From Gammaproteobacteria bacterium (lineage in GTDB: Bacteria; Pseudomonadota; Gammaproteobacteria; SG8-11), in contig JACQEQ010000119.1 of NCBI GenBank assembly GCA_016200445.1, forward strand, positions 1 through 17,125: a stretch of 17,125 nt of DNA. Direction: 5' to 3'. This document shows, in pieces, positions 7,801 through 13,772 of the stretch. Both the position numbers and the translations under genes were made by a program. The notes beneath the pieces were generated by a model. The model did no database searches and was not told where the DNA came from. It saw only the letters and a program-made list of their open reading frames with translations. Position 1 is the first letter of the stretch. Each line of letters begins with the position of its first letter.

Positions 7801-8792
7801 GTTTCTTTAATCGACAGTAAATCTTCTTTCAACGCGGCAGCGACGTGATCCATAACGCCGGCGTTGACACCTAACAACTCGTCCTGCGACTGACTCAACG
7901 CTCCGGCACTGGGCAGCAGTTGGTCGAGTTTGAACGCAGTTTTTAGTTCGCTAACACGCGCACCTTTAGAAGTAGCCTGCGCGACGTAGAACAATAGATT
8001 CTTGACTAAATCTTTGGAGGGGGTCTTTTGCAGCGCGGCTTCGCCTTGCTCAACCATGGTTTTTAACTTGCGGTCGAGCTGACCAAGCAGCATTTTTACC
8101 GCAACGCTGGTGTCAAGGCCGCGCTCCGCGAGCGCTTCGACCACGCCGCGCGCGACCCACCAGAGCTGACGTACGGTCGCACTGTGGCTAGCGCCATCGA
8201 GCTGGGCGAGCACCATGGCGAGTTTCTTGGTTTGTGCGGGAATATCGTTGCCGCGCAGCACGCCCACCAACGCAGCTTGATACGCCGAACGTAACTTCTT
8301 CGTCAACGTACGCACATCCGCCGTCCCGACCGGCGCTGTCTTAGGTGGCGGAAGCACGTTTAAATCTGGTGTGAATAACGCATTTTCAGAAAGCAACGGC
8401 AAACCGCGCGCCGCACGCAAGTCGTTCAATAACGCCAGTAGCAGCACTGGCCGGTCCTGATGCCCATGGCTCAGATGTTCGAGATAGGCAGGCAGTTGCA
8501 GAATGCCGCGCGTGAGCACTTCGTAAGCGTCTTGTTTTTGTTTGACCTGCTCCGCCTTTAATGCCTGCGCCAAGTGCTCCATCTCTTCTGCCAGCAGCGC
8601 CGGGCCGAACAACTCCACAATGTGTAGCGTGCCCGTAATTTGATGTAAATGCGCGGCGATAAAGTCAAGCTTGGCTGGATCTGGGGTTTCGACATACGTT
8701 TCCAATGCCTGGCGAATTTGATTCAGCGCTTCGCCGATCTCGGTCTTGACCCAATTCAGGGCTTTAATGTCGATACCGCCGCCGGAAGCCAT
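4749..8792 (-). CDS. chpA: ChpA N-terminal part: array of Hpt-type phosphotransfer domains
   Basis: 1347 residues with no kinase core. Seven Hpt-like motifs are visible at the phospho-acceptor position: H50 (HQITGTL), N479 (NDIKGAM), H652 (HTVKGSG), H813 (HTLHGSA), S971 (STLHGGA), H1112 (HTIKGGA) and H1283 (HTIKGGA). Residues 1-570 resemble the FimL-like N-terminus of ChpA/PilL proteins, with another degenerate unit near 350-366. Later units start with an acidic FLEEA/FVNE/FLDEA helix and are joined by Pro/Ala-rich linkers. In full-length ChpA these domains take phosphate from the kinase core and share it among receivers. ATG 8792 has AGGA seven bases upstream, overlapping the pilK stop (TAGGA). 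The frame changes near 4797-4800: DW is followed by a non-homologous tail and a stop at 4749. The two parts total about 1980 residues, plausible for this family (P. aeruginosa ChpA is about 2470). Confidence 0.9.
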   Translation of the reverse strand: MASGGGIDIKALNWVKTEIGEALNQIRQALETYVETPDPAKLDFIAAHLHQITGTLHIVELFGPALLAEEMEHLAQALKAEQVKQKQDAYEVLTRGILQLPAYLEHLSHGHQDRPVLLLALLNDLRAARGLPLLSENALFTPDLNVLPPPKTAPVGTADVRTLTKKLRSAYQAALVGVLRGNDIPAQTKKLAMVLAQLDGASHSATVRQLWWVARGVVEALAERGLDTSVAVKMLLGQLDRKLKTMVEQGEAALQKTPSKDLVKNLLFYVAQATSKGARVSELKTAFKLDQLLPSAGALSQSQDELLGVNAGVMDHVAAALKEDLLSIKETVDLFVRTKDRPLSELEPVIVKLRTVADTLGMLGLGRLRQPVTEQEHALKNVLDGTQALTDDVIMGVAGALLFVESSLGDLHTVTSGGAAETTGIASNALLPEAEYRSLVGLTTQEARAVLARVKDAVLQFAAQPTAFELLQPSAESINDIKGAMLILGYEQAADLMGLAGQFLVTELLEKRSELSARKLDTLADVIAGLEYFLESASDDPVGARNGLNTVRESLALLGYGAMPAPEVKAPEPDITVIPSSDPVAAAAQPEPIHAITAAAPVDEPPPVDPEVLEIFLEEAGEECVNVATQLELWKKNAADDNALRTLRRSFHTVKGSGRIVGAMEIGEFAWAVENMLNRVLDRTIEVSPAVYGVLEQARDLMPLLVEELRAGSKGGVVTHPLIERAQRVAKGELLDDLAPLPLPVPELVEAVEDVILGAENALPPARHVDPVLAEIFVNETRNHLAAVSAFIEHCAAPDVHCTVNEDLIRALHTLHGSARMANIEEIADVADALEKWAKLVAENHSPADTEVLATLRSGYEFINDVLRDLSDTHSTHPAKLRLLEHIAEAHRIAAERQQERLQTEPVASLEADRVETAPDVKPDDDVDVELVNVFLLEATDLVGRSMGEANVWVEVPQRDEYIDEIRRRFSTLHGGARIANLIPIATACSAANALLAQLQENPALRSAEAVRLILRVLAWVDEALTYTRDQRPLITPSELLDQLENYSTHVPSPVVMQSAVDLSTIDPDAELRGVFLDEAVDILQSLDEVMGRWRPALNDLATLGEVQRGLHTIKGGANMARIEPVGELCHQVETLLQRIGEGLFPANSAAFDAVQAAHDWLARSVESLRQGESVARPDDLLRQIDAVTAPPQESVAVAEPETEPLFEIKTQPEARPDERQVIPFPRAAEPVLSEATDGDSDLLDVFLEEANEILAAMDDLITRWAADTTDAEVVGELQRALHTIKGGARMAKVAPIGDLSHSIENIFEGIAQGRVKTNSALVDVMHTAYDWAKHGYPPRIRLVLRH

Positions 8793-8801
8793 AGTTGAAT
8801 C

Positions 8802-9701
8802 CTAAATTAACGCTGATATTTTTTTGTACGCGAGCGTATCGTCGGCCGCAATGCGCTTGAAATCGGGTCGATTCCAACGCAACATCTCGCCGCCGCCCAA
8901 GACCAGCACACCGCCTGGCGCGACATGTTCGGCCAGTTGATTGACGATGCGTTCACGTTCAACGTTGTCGAAATAAATTAAAACATTCTGGCAAAAGACG
9001 ATGTCCACCGGGCCAACCATGCCGTTGCTACTGTCCAGTTCATGCAAATTTACCGGTAAATATTGCGTGCGTTCGCGCAGCGCCGATTTAACGATGAAGG
9101 TCTCATCGTCCACTTGATCAAAATAGTGCGCGATTTGTTCTGCGCTCAAGTTGCTCAGTGCACGGCGTTGGTAACTGCCGCGCCGCGCCTTGTTCAGCGA
9201 GTTACGGGACAGATCGCTGCCGATGACATTAATGCGCGGGCGCCATTCATAAGGCGCCACGGCTTGATCCATAACGATCGCTAAGGTGTACGCTTCCTCG
9301 CCGGTGGAACAGCCCGCACTCCATGCGGTCAGCATGGCCGGACAGGTTTTTTGTACTGCACAGCGTTGCTGGATGTAGCTTGTAAGCAAGGCAAGCGAGC
9401 TGGCATGGCGCAAAAAGCGCGTTTCATGCAGCGGCAGCAGATCGATAAAACTGTCCCATTCTTCGTTGTTACCGCTATTCGCACGCAACAGCTCAAAGTA
9501 GGCGCGCCGCGATGCGATGCCGCGTTTGCGAACGCGTGTTTCGACGCACTGCAGCAGATACGATTTACGAATTGCACTATCGCGCAGACCGATACGCCGG
9601 CCCAACAACTCGATCCACAGTGCAAACTCTTGGTCGTCGATGGTAGTTTGCATAATTTCTGGAAACGCCACCGCGCTCATCAGGGATACCGTGACTGCCA
9701 T
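8802..9701 (-). CDS. pilK: PilK, CheR-type chemoreceptor methyltransferase
   Basis: 299 residues, CheR family: transfers methyl from S-adenosylmethionine to receptor glutamates, here presumably PilJ. An all-helical N-terminal domain (about 20-85) precedes the catalytic domain. Visible motifs are LHETRFLRH (the family's N/H-E-T-x-F-R element), the SAM-binding WSAGCSTGEEAYTLA, GSDLSRNSLNKARRG, FCQNVLIYF and GGVLVLGGGE near the C-terminus. ATG 9701 has AAGG about nine bases upstream; internal ATGs at residues 8 and 17 are possible starts but less well placed. It lies 57 bases after pilJ, and its stop codon forms part of the chpA Shine-Dalgarno. The order pilJ-pilK-chpA matches P. aeruginosa. CheR identity is near certain; the PilK name follows from position. 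Confidence 0.94.
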   Translation of the reverse strand: MAVTVSLMSAVAFPEIMQTTIDDQEFALWIELLGRRIGLRDSAIRKSYLLQCVETRVRKRGIASRRAYFELLRANSGNNEEWDSFIDLLPLHETRFLRHASSLALLTSYIQQRCAVQKTCPAMLTAWSAGCSTGEEAYTLAIVMDQAVAPYEWRPRINVIGSDLSRNSLNKARRGSYQRRALSNLSAEQIAHYFDQVDDETFIVKSALRERTQYLPVNLHELDSSNGMVGPVDIVFCQNVLIYFDNVERERIVNQLAEHVAPGGVLVLGGGEMLRWNRPDFKRIAADDTLAYKKISALI

Positions 9702-9758
9702 GCGTCGCTACCTTCTTGTTAAACCAACCCGGCCACGACACACATGCGCCGTAGTAGG

Positions 9759-11852
9759 CTAGGCGGGCAGCTTGAAGCCGGAAACCGACTTACGCAGCTC
9801 GTTGGCCAATTCCGCCAGATTTCCGATCGACACTGCGGTTTCATTGGTACCGGCCGAGGTCTGCGTGGTCACTTCCTGAATGACGTTCATGGTGTCGGAA
9901 ATGCTGGTCGCCGCCGTCGCCTGTTGTTGCGCGGCGTCGGTGATGTTCTGAATGATTTCGGCCAGGTGATTCGACACGGTTTCGATTTCTTCCAGCGATC
10001 CACCGGCGTTTTGTGCCAGCTTGGCGCCGTTCACCACACCCGCCGTACTTTGCTCCATCGACGCCACCGCTTCCTTGGTGTCGGATTGAATGGTGCGCAC
10101 CAGACTTTCAATCTGTTTGGTCGCGTCGGTCGCGCGTTCTGCAAGACGTTGCACTTCGTCCGCCACCACCGCGAAGCCGCGGCCCGCGTCACCAGCCATG
10201 GCGGCCTGAATGGCTGCGTTCAAGGCCAGAATGTTGGTTTGGTCGGCGATGTCGGAAATCAGCTCGATGATGTCGCCGATTTCCTGCGAGCTTTCGCCCA
10301 GGCGCTTGATGCGCTTGGAGGTCTCTTGGATAGTCTCGCGAATCGAGTCCATACCTTTGATGGTGTTCTGCACCGCCGACGACCCTTTGTTGGCGATGGC
10401 CACGGCTTTTTGCGCCACCTCGGTGGATGAAATCGCGTTGTTGGATACCTGCTCGATGGAGGCCGCCATTTGATTCACGGCCGCCGACACCGCCGTGATC
10501 TGCTGCGCCTGATGATCGGATGCTTCCGCCAGATGCATTGCAGTCGCCTGCGTTTCTTGCGCGGCCGCCGACACCTGCACGGTGGTTTCGTTGATGGTCG
10601 TGACCAATTGACGCAATGCGTCGATAGCGAAGTTAATAGCGTCGGCGATGGCGCCGGTGAAACTCTCGGTGACAGTGGCATGTGCGGTCAAATCGCCGTC
10701 TGCCAAGTCGCCGATTTCGTCAAGCAACCGCATAATCGCTTCTTGGTTTTCCTTGTTTTGCTGTTCGGTTTCGTGGGTGCGTTCCTCGGTTTCACGCAAG
10801 CGTTTGGCGGTTTCACGGTTAAGCTCGTAGCCCAACATCACCAACATCACCAACGCCAGTACACCGAAAATTCCACCCAAGGAAGAATATAGACCGCGCG
10901 TTTCGCCTAAAAATACATAGCCGCTCATCAACGCCGTGGCGTCCTTCAAGAAATCTTCTGAACTGGTGAACATTGCATTCGCGGCGTCTTGCGCCTTGAA
11001 CAACTCAGGCGTCTTTTCCAGAATCTTAGTCACCAGCACGCTGATTTCCAGATATGCCTCGTTCACTTCTTGTAATTTTTCCAAGGTGTCCGGGTCGGTC
11101 ATTTTTTGAATGCCCATCGCCTTGTTGCCCTTGATCATGGCATCCAACACCTTACCGAAAAGTGCCGCATCTCGACCAAAACGGTCGGCGGCGGTCGCAG
11201 CGCCCTGACCACCTTGCAAAATTTTACTGACGTTGAACGACATACGTTGCGACAACATCAACTGGCGGCTGACGATGTAAACCTGCTGCGGCTTGGCATT
11301 GATGTCGATCATGATCTGCACGACTTCGTCGGACAGCGCCAGCAGGTTAGGCATGGAGTTGTTGATGTGGGCGACGAATTCGTTGATCTGTCGAATCGCA
11401 CCTTCGGCTTTTAAAATCTGGTCGGCATGCTGACGGAACGCGGCCCAGCGCGCCACCAGCGATTCCAGTTGCGCGGCAACGTCGTTGGGCGATGCTGGCG
11501 TGCCTTTCGCGGCGTCACCATTTTGCAGATTCGTCAAGATGGCATCGAAATTGTTACGCGATTCGTTCAGCAGCGGGAAGGCTTCCACACGTGCCGACGA
11601 GGCTTCCGCCGCGTTTTTCACGATGTTTTGCGACAACACGCGCAGCTCACCGGTTTTGCTGATGTATTCCTTATCGTGGCCGGACTGGATGGCAACGTAG
11701 AGGAAGGTCGTACCCATCGCGATAATCAGCAGCAGCAGTACAAGCCCGATGATTGCTTGCCGCTTGTTTTCAAGCAGTCGCGATACAAAGTCGCCGCCCA
11801 CGGCCATGGCGTCTTTCATTTTGATGTTTTTGATGTTTTTAATCTTTTTCAT
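9759..11852 (-). CDS. pilJ: PilJ, type IV pilus methyl-accepting chemoreceptor
   Basis: 697 residues from ATG 11852. A basic N-terminus rich in Lys/Ile/Asn is followed by TM1 (about 32-55), a periplasmic sensor region (about 56-325), TM2 (about 326-343), a HAMP-like segment and a long cytoplasmic helical hairpin. The sensor carries two PilJ-type repeats, LRVLSQNIVKNAAEA (about 70) and RQLMLSQRMSFNVSKI (about 196), as in the dual PilJ domains of the family. The hairpin tip is the signature NAAIQAAMAGDAGRGFAVVADEVQRLAER (in two parts, about 545-572), which contacts CheW and kinase. There is no NWETF-type C-terminal tether; it ends GFKLPA. Glu/Gln pairs along the hairpin are potential PilK/ChpB targets. 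The ATG is preferred to a GTG two codons earlier because AGGGAG at 11861-11866 sits eight bases from the ATG but only two from the GTG. Confidence 0.96.
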   Translation of the reverse strand: MKKIKNIKNIKMKDAMAVGGDFVSRLLENKRQAIIGLVLLLLIIAMGTTFLYVAIQSGHDKEYISKTGELRVLSQNIVKNAAEASSARVEAFPLLNESRNNFDAILTNLQNGDAAKGTPASPNDVAAQLESLVARWAAFRQHADQILKAEGAIRQINEFVAHINNSMPNLLALSDEVVQIMIDINAKPQQVYIVSRQLMLSQRMSFNVSKILQGGQGAATAADRFGRDAALFGKVLDAMIKGNKAMGIQKMTDPDTLEKLQEVNEAYLEISVLVTKILEKTPELFKAQDAANAMFTSSEDFLKDATALMSGYVFLGETRGLYSSLGGIFGVLALVMLVMLGYELNRETAKRLRETEERTHETEQQNKENQEAIMRLLDEIGDLADGDLTAHATVTESFTGAIADAINFAIDALRQLVTTINETTVQVSAAAQETQATAMHLAEASDHQAQQITAVSAAVNQMAASIEQVSNNAISSTEVAQKAVAIANKGSSAVQNTIKGMDSIRETIQETSKRIKRLGESSQEIGDIIELISDIADQTNILALNAAIQAAMAGDAGRGFAVVADEVQRLAERATDATKQIESLVRTIQSDTKEAVASMEQSTAGVVNGAKLAQNAGGSLEEIETVSNHLAEIIQNITDAAQQQATAATSISDTMNVIQEVTTQTSAGTNETAVSIGNLAELANELRKSVSGFKLPA

Positions 11853-11949
11853 GCTCACGGCTCCCTAGCCCGATAGGTCATTGCTTGCTGATTACGGATG
11901 AATAGGAAATATCTTTAATCCACATCTCGATCGCGCTGCTTGATATTAA
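11853..11949. other. pilI-pilJ intergenic gap
   Basis: At 97 bases this is the longest gap inside the pil-chp operon; the others are 57 bases or fewer or are overlaps. It holds the pilJ Shine-Dalgarno (11861-11866) and an AT-rich patch near 11890-11915 on the minus strand. I see no hairpin with a T tract and no convincing -35/-10 pair. A weak internal promoter or a processing site is possible but cannot be supported from sequence. Confidence 0.5.
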
Positions 11950-12495
11950 CTATGCAGCGATACGCACGAACTCCGGACTCTCGGCCAGATCTTTAAAACT
12001 AAACACATACCAGTCTGTGTTTTGGTGTTGATAAGCGCCCACCAGATAACTCTTCAAAGCCGCCTGCATTTCAGCCGCGACGGAACGGCTGGTGTCTTGT
12101 TGAAAATGTTTCAAACCGGCCACGGCGTCGACTAACAAACCCGCCCAGAGTTCGTCGTAATGAATGATCAACACGCGCGAGCGCGCATTGATGTCGACCG
12201 GCGTCTGTCCCAGATAATGTTTCAGATCGATGATCGGCATCAATGTGCCGCGGATATTAGCAACCCCGCGCACCCAGCCTTTGGCGCCGGGGACCACGGC
12301 CAGGCGCGGGTAATAAAGTATTTCGCGCACGTCATCGACGGCGGCAACCAAATTCACATTACCGATACGAAAACCGATACCGGTCCACGGTTTGGTAATG
12401 GCACGTTGCTGCGGCAAACCCGCCGCACCCTGCTGGCAAAGGCTTTCAAGTTGACGCAGCACATCGAACGGCGCGAGCTGCTCGGCGGGACTCAT
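11950..12495 (-). CDS. pilI: PilI, CheW-type adaptor of the Pil-Chp system
   Basis: 181 residues, one CheW domain after an N-terminal extension of about 35 residues. CheW couples receptor tips to the kinase; PilI is the adaptor encoded next to PilJ. Landmarks: GIGFRIGNVNLVAAVDDVREIL (two segments, about 40-60), PGAKGWVRGVANIRGTLMPIIDL (two segments, about 69-91), where WVRGVANIRG is the conserved CheW core, and AGLLVDAVAGL. The ATG at 12495 is chosen over a GTG at 12513 because AGGAGA at 12502-12507 lies seven bases before this ATG and would fall inside the gene if the GTG were used. The Shine-Dalgarno overlaps the pilH stop (TAGGAGA), implying coupled translation. CheW family is certain; the PilI name comes from position between pilH and pilJ. 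Confidence 0.93.
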   Translation of the reverse strand: MSPAEQLAPFDVLRQLESLCQQGAAGLPQQRAITKPWTGIGFRIGNVNLVAAVDDVREILYYPRLAVVPGAKGWVRGVANIRGTLMPIIDLKHYLGQTPVDINARSRVLIIHYDELWAGLLVDAVAGLKHFQQDTSRSVAAEMQAALKSYLVGAYQHQNTDWYVFSFKDLAESPEFVRIAA

Positions 12496-12501
12496 GTTTT
12501 T

Positions 12502-12507
12502 TCTCCT
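12502..12507 (-). promoter_or_regulatory. pilI: Shine-Dalgarno of pilI, overlapping the pilH stop
   Basis: AGGAGA on the minus strand, seven bases from GGAG to ATG 12495. Its first two bases are the last two of the pilH TAG stop. It decides the pilI start in favour of the ATG. Confidence 0.8.
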
Positions 12508-12871
12508 AGCCACCGAGCGCGGTTCTCACTTTACCAATGAGCTCTTGTTCGCTGACTGGCTTGGTGAGGTAATCCTTGGCGCCCTGACGCATGCCCCAGA
12601 CGCGATCCGTTTCCTGATTTTTGGTGGTGACGATGATCACCGGGATATGCGCGGTTTCCGGATTGGTGGTGAGTTGGCGCGTGGCCTGAAAGCCGTTGAG
12701 CCCGGGCATGACAATATCCATTAACACCAGGTCGGGCTTGCGCTCCTTGGCAACGGCAATGCCTTGTTCACCGCTGGTGGCCGAGATTACGCTATAGCCG
12801 TTTTTCTCCAGCATGGTTTTAAGCACGTGCACTTCCGTGGGTGAGTCGTCGACGATCAATACAGTGGCCAT
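12506..12871 (-). CDS. pilH: PilH, single-domain response regulator
   Basis: 121 residues, a receiver domain with no output domain. Active-site residues are complete: acidic pair D8/D9 in LIVDDS, phospho-acceptor D52 in LMDIVMPGLNG, T82 or T83 in VTTKN, and K104 in YLTKP. In the Pil-Chp system PilH is phosphorylated by ChpA and is linked to PilT-dependent retraction or to signal damping. ATG 12871 has GGGAG eight bases upstream. It follows pilG by 37 bases and runs into the pilI Shine-Dalgarno. CheY-like identity is certain; PilH is assigned because it is the second regulator, next to pilI, and because VLIVDDSPTE and LVLMDIVMPGLNG match my memory of PilH. Confidence 0.93.
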   Translation of the reverse strand: MATVLIVDDSPTEVHVLKTMLEKNGYSVISATSGEQGIAVAKERKPDLVLMDIVMPGLNGFQATRQLTTNPETAHIPVIIVTTKNQETDRVWGMRQGAKDYLTKPVSEQELIGKVRTALGG

Positions 12872-12908
12872 TACTTAATCTCCCATCGCAAAATGAGTCA
12901 ATGAAACG

Positions 12909-13304
12909 TCATTTACGGACATATTGTTTAATTGCGCCGAGCAGCTCTTCGCGCGTGAACGGTTTAGTAAGATATTGGTCGGATCCCACAATGCGGCCGC
13001 GCGCGCGGTCGAATAAGCCATCCTTACTTGTCAACAAAATTACCGGTGTTTCTTTGTAACTTTTGTTGCGCTTGATCAACGCACAGGTTTGATATCCATC
13101 CAGACGCGGCATCATGATATCGATAAAAATAATGTCGGGGCGATGATCGGTAATTTTCGACAAGGCCTCGAAGCCGTCGGTCGCAGTGATGACCTCGCAG
13201 CCCTCTTTCTTCAGCAAAGTTTCGGCAGTACGCCGAATCGTCTTGCTGTCATCGATGACCATGACCTTAATTCCGGTCAAACTGCCTTCTGCTGCTTCGC
13301 TCAC
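12909..13304 (-). CDS. pilG: PilG, single-domain response regulator
   Basis: 131 residues, a receiver with a short N-terminal extension and no output domain. Active site: D18/D19 in VIDDSK, phospho-acceptor D62 in FIDIMMPRLDG, T92 in LLTSKDG and K114 in YLTKPF. PilG is a ChpA target that promotes pilus extension and links the system to cAMP signalling in P. aeruginosa. The start is GTG 13304: GAGG lies seven bases upstream and an in-frame TGA occurs four codons before, so no longer start exists; the next ATG, at residue 15, would cut into the first beta strand. It is the promoter-proximal gene, facing gshA across the 468-base divergent region. The MVIDDSKTIRRTAETLLKKEGC stretch (in two parts) closely resembles PilG. 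Confidence 0.95.
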   Translation of the reverse strand: MSEAAEGSLTGIKVMVIDDSKTIRRTAETLLKKEGCEVITATDGFEALSKITDHRPDIIFIDIMMPRLDGYQTCALIKRNKSYKETPVILLTSKDGLFDRARGRIVGSDQYLTKPFTREELLGAIKQYVRK

Positions 13305-13741
13305 TAACGCACCTCACATCTCACGGTTAGACGCTGGGCCAATTGTAATCAACTCGGCCGTTTTGCGCGCCACATGCGCAGCGGACGGCGTGATTTACGC
13401 TGCATGCAAACGCATTAACAACATTAACGGCAGGAATCGGTGAGATGTTTAATGCGAATCGGGCGCTCGTAATATCCGCAAGCGGCGGACCCCGTGTTTT
13501 TTAGCATTCCCTGTCGACCCGATCTGCCATGACCTGCGTTGCTTTTCAAACGCGAGTTACCCAACAAGACAACTTACAAAATCTTCCGCGCGAATCTTTA
13601 GCATTACTTAAATTTTTAGCACACTATCGTCGCACATTCCAATCGCGCTGTTATCGGCACGAAGTCACATCGTCCGAAATCAGTATGCACATGCGATGAT
13701 GGTAATGGCGTTGTGTGTTGTTGCACAATGCGCCACGCGCA

Positions 13742-13757
13742 CGCAACGCACGTTGCG
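13742..13757. promoter_or_regulatory. Perfect 16-base dyad just upstream of the gshA Shine-Dalgarno
   Basis: CGCAACG-CA-CGTTGCG: seven-base arms with a two-base spacer. The spacer is too short for an RNA hairpin loop without losing inner pairs, so a dimeric repressor site is as likely as an RNA fold. It ends three bases before AGGAG of gshA, where a bound protein or fold could block initiation. I do not recognise the motif. Confidence 0.4.
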
Positions 13758-13760
13758 ATC

Positions 13761-13765
13761 AGGAG
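13761..13765 (+). promoter_or_regulatory. gshA: Shine-Dalgarno of gshA
   Basis: AGGAG, seven bases before ATG 13773. It fixes the gshA start and excludes the in-frame ATG at 13713, which would place this site inside the gene and add a Cys/His-rich leader. Confidence 0.85.
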
Positions 13766-13772
13766 CTTAAGC

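Larger units (their letters stand above)
13305..13772. other. Divergent intergenic region between pilG and gshA
   Basis: 468 bases that must hold the promoters for both operons. I found no strong sigma70 pair. The best isolated -10-like element towards pilG is TACAAT (minus strand, 13342-13347), without a matching -35. The region has an AT-rich segment at 13597-13622, three copies of TTTAGCA (13500-13506, 13597-13603, 13615-13621), a GC hairpin (arms 13475-13479 and 13485-13489) followed after eight bases by six T, and a perfect dyad at 13742-13757. No convincing coding frame, tRNA or riboswitch was seen. Confidence 0.6.

Noticed and set aside
11853..11858. GTG 11858 as the start of pilJ
   Set aside because: AGGGAG is only two bases away, too close; it is eight bases from ATG 11852.
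12496..12513. GTG 12513 as the start of pilI
   Set aside because: The Shine-Dalgarno AGGAGA would be inside the coding region; ATG 12495 lies at ideal distance from it.
13342..13347. pilG promoter with TACAAT as -10 (minus strand)
   Set aside because: No acceptable -35 element at 16-18 bases; kept only as a note in the intergenic entry.
13475..13502. Intrinsic terminator in the pilG-gshA region (TCCGC/GCGGA hairpin then six T)
   Set aside because: The stem has only five pairs and the T run starts eight bases after it; no gene ends just upstream in that direction.
13713..13772. Longer gshA start with a Cys/His-rich leader
   Set aside because: A clear AGGAG lies inside this stretch, seven bases before ATG 13773, and family similarity begins only after that ATG.
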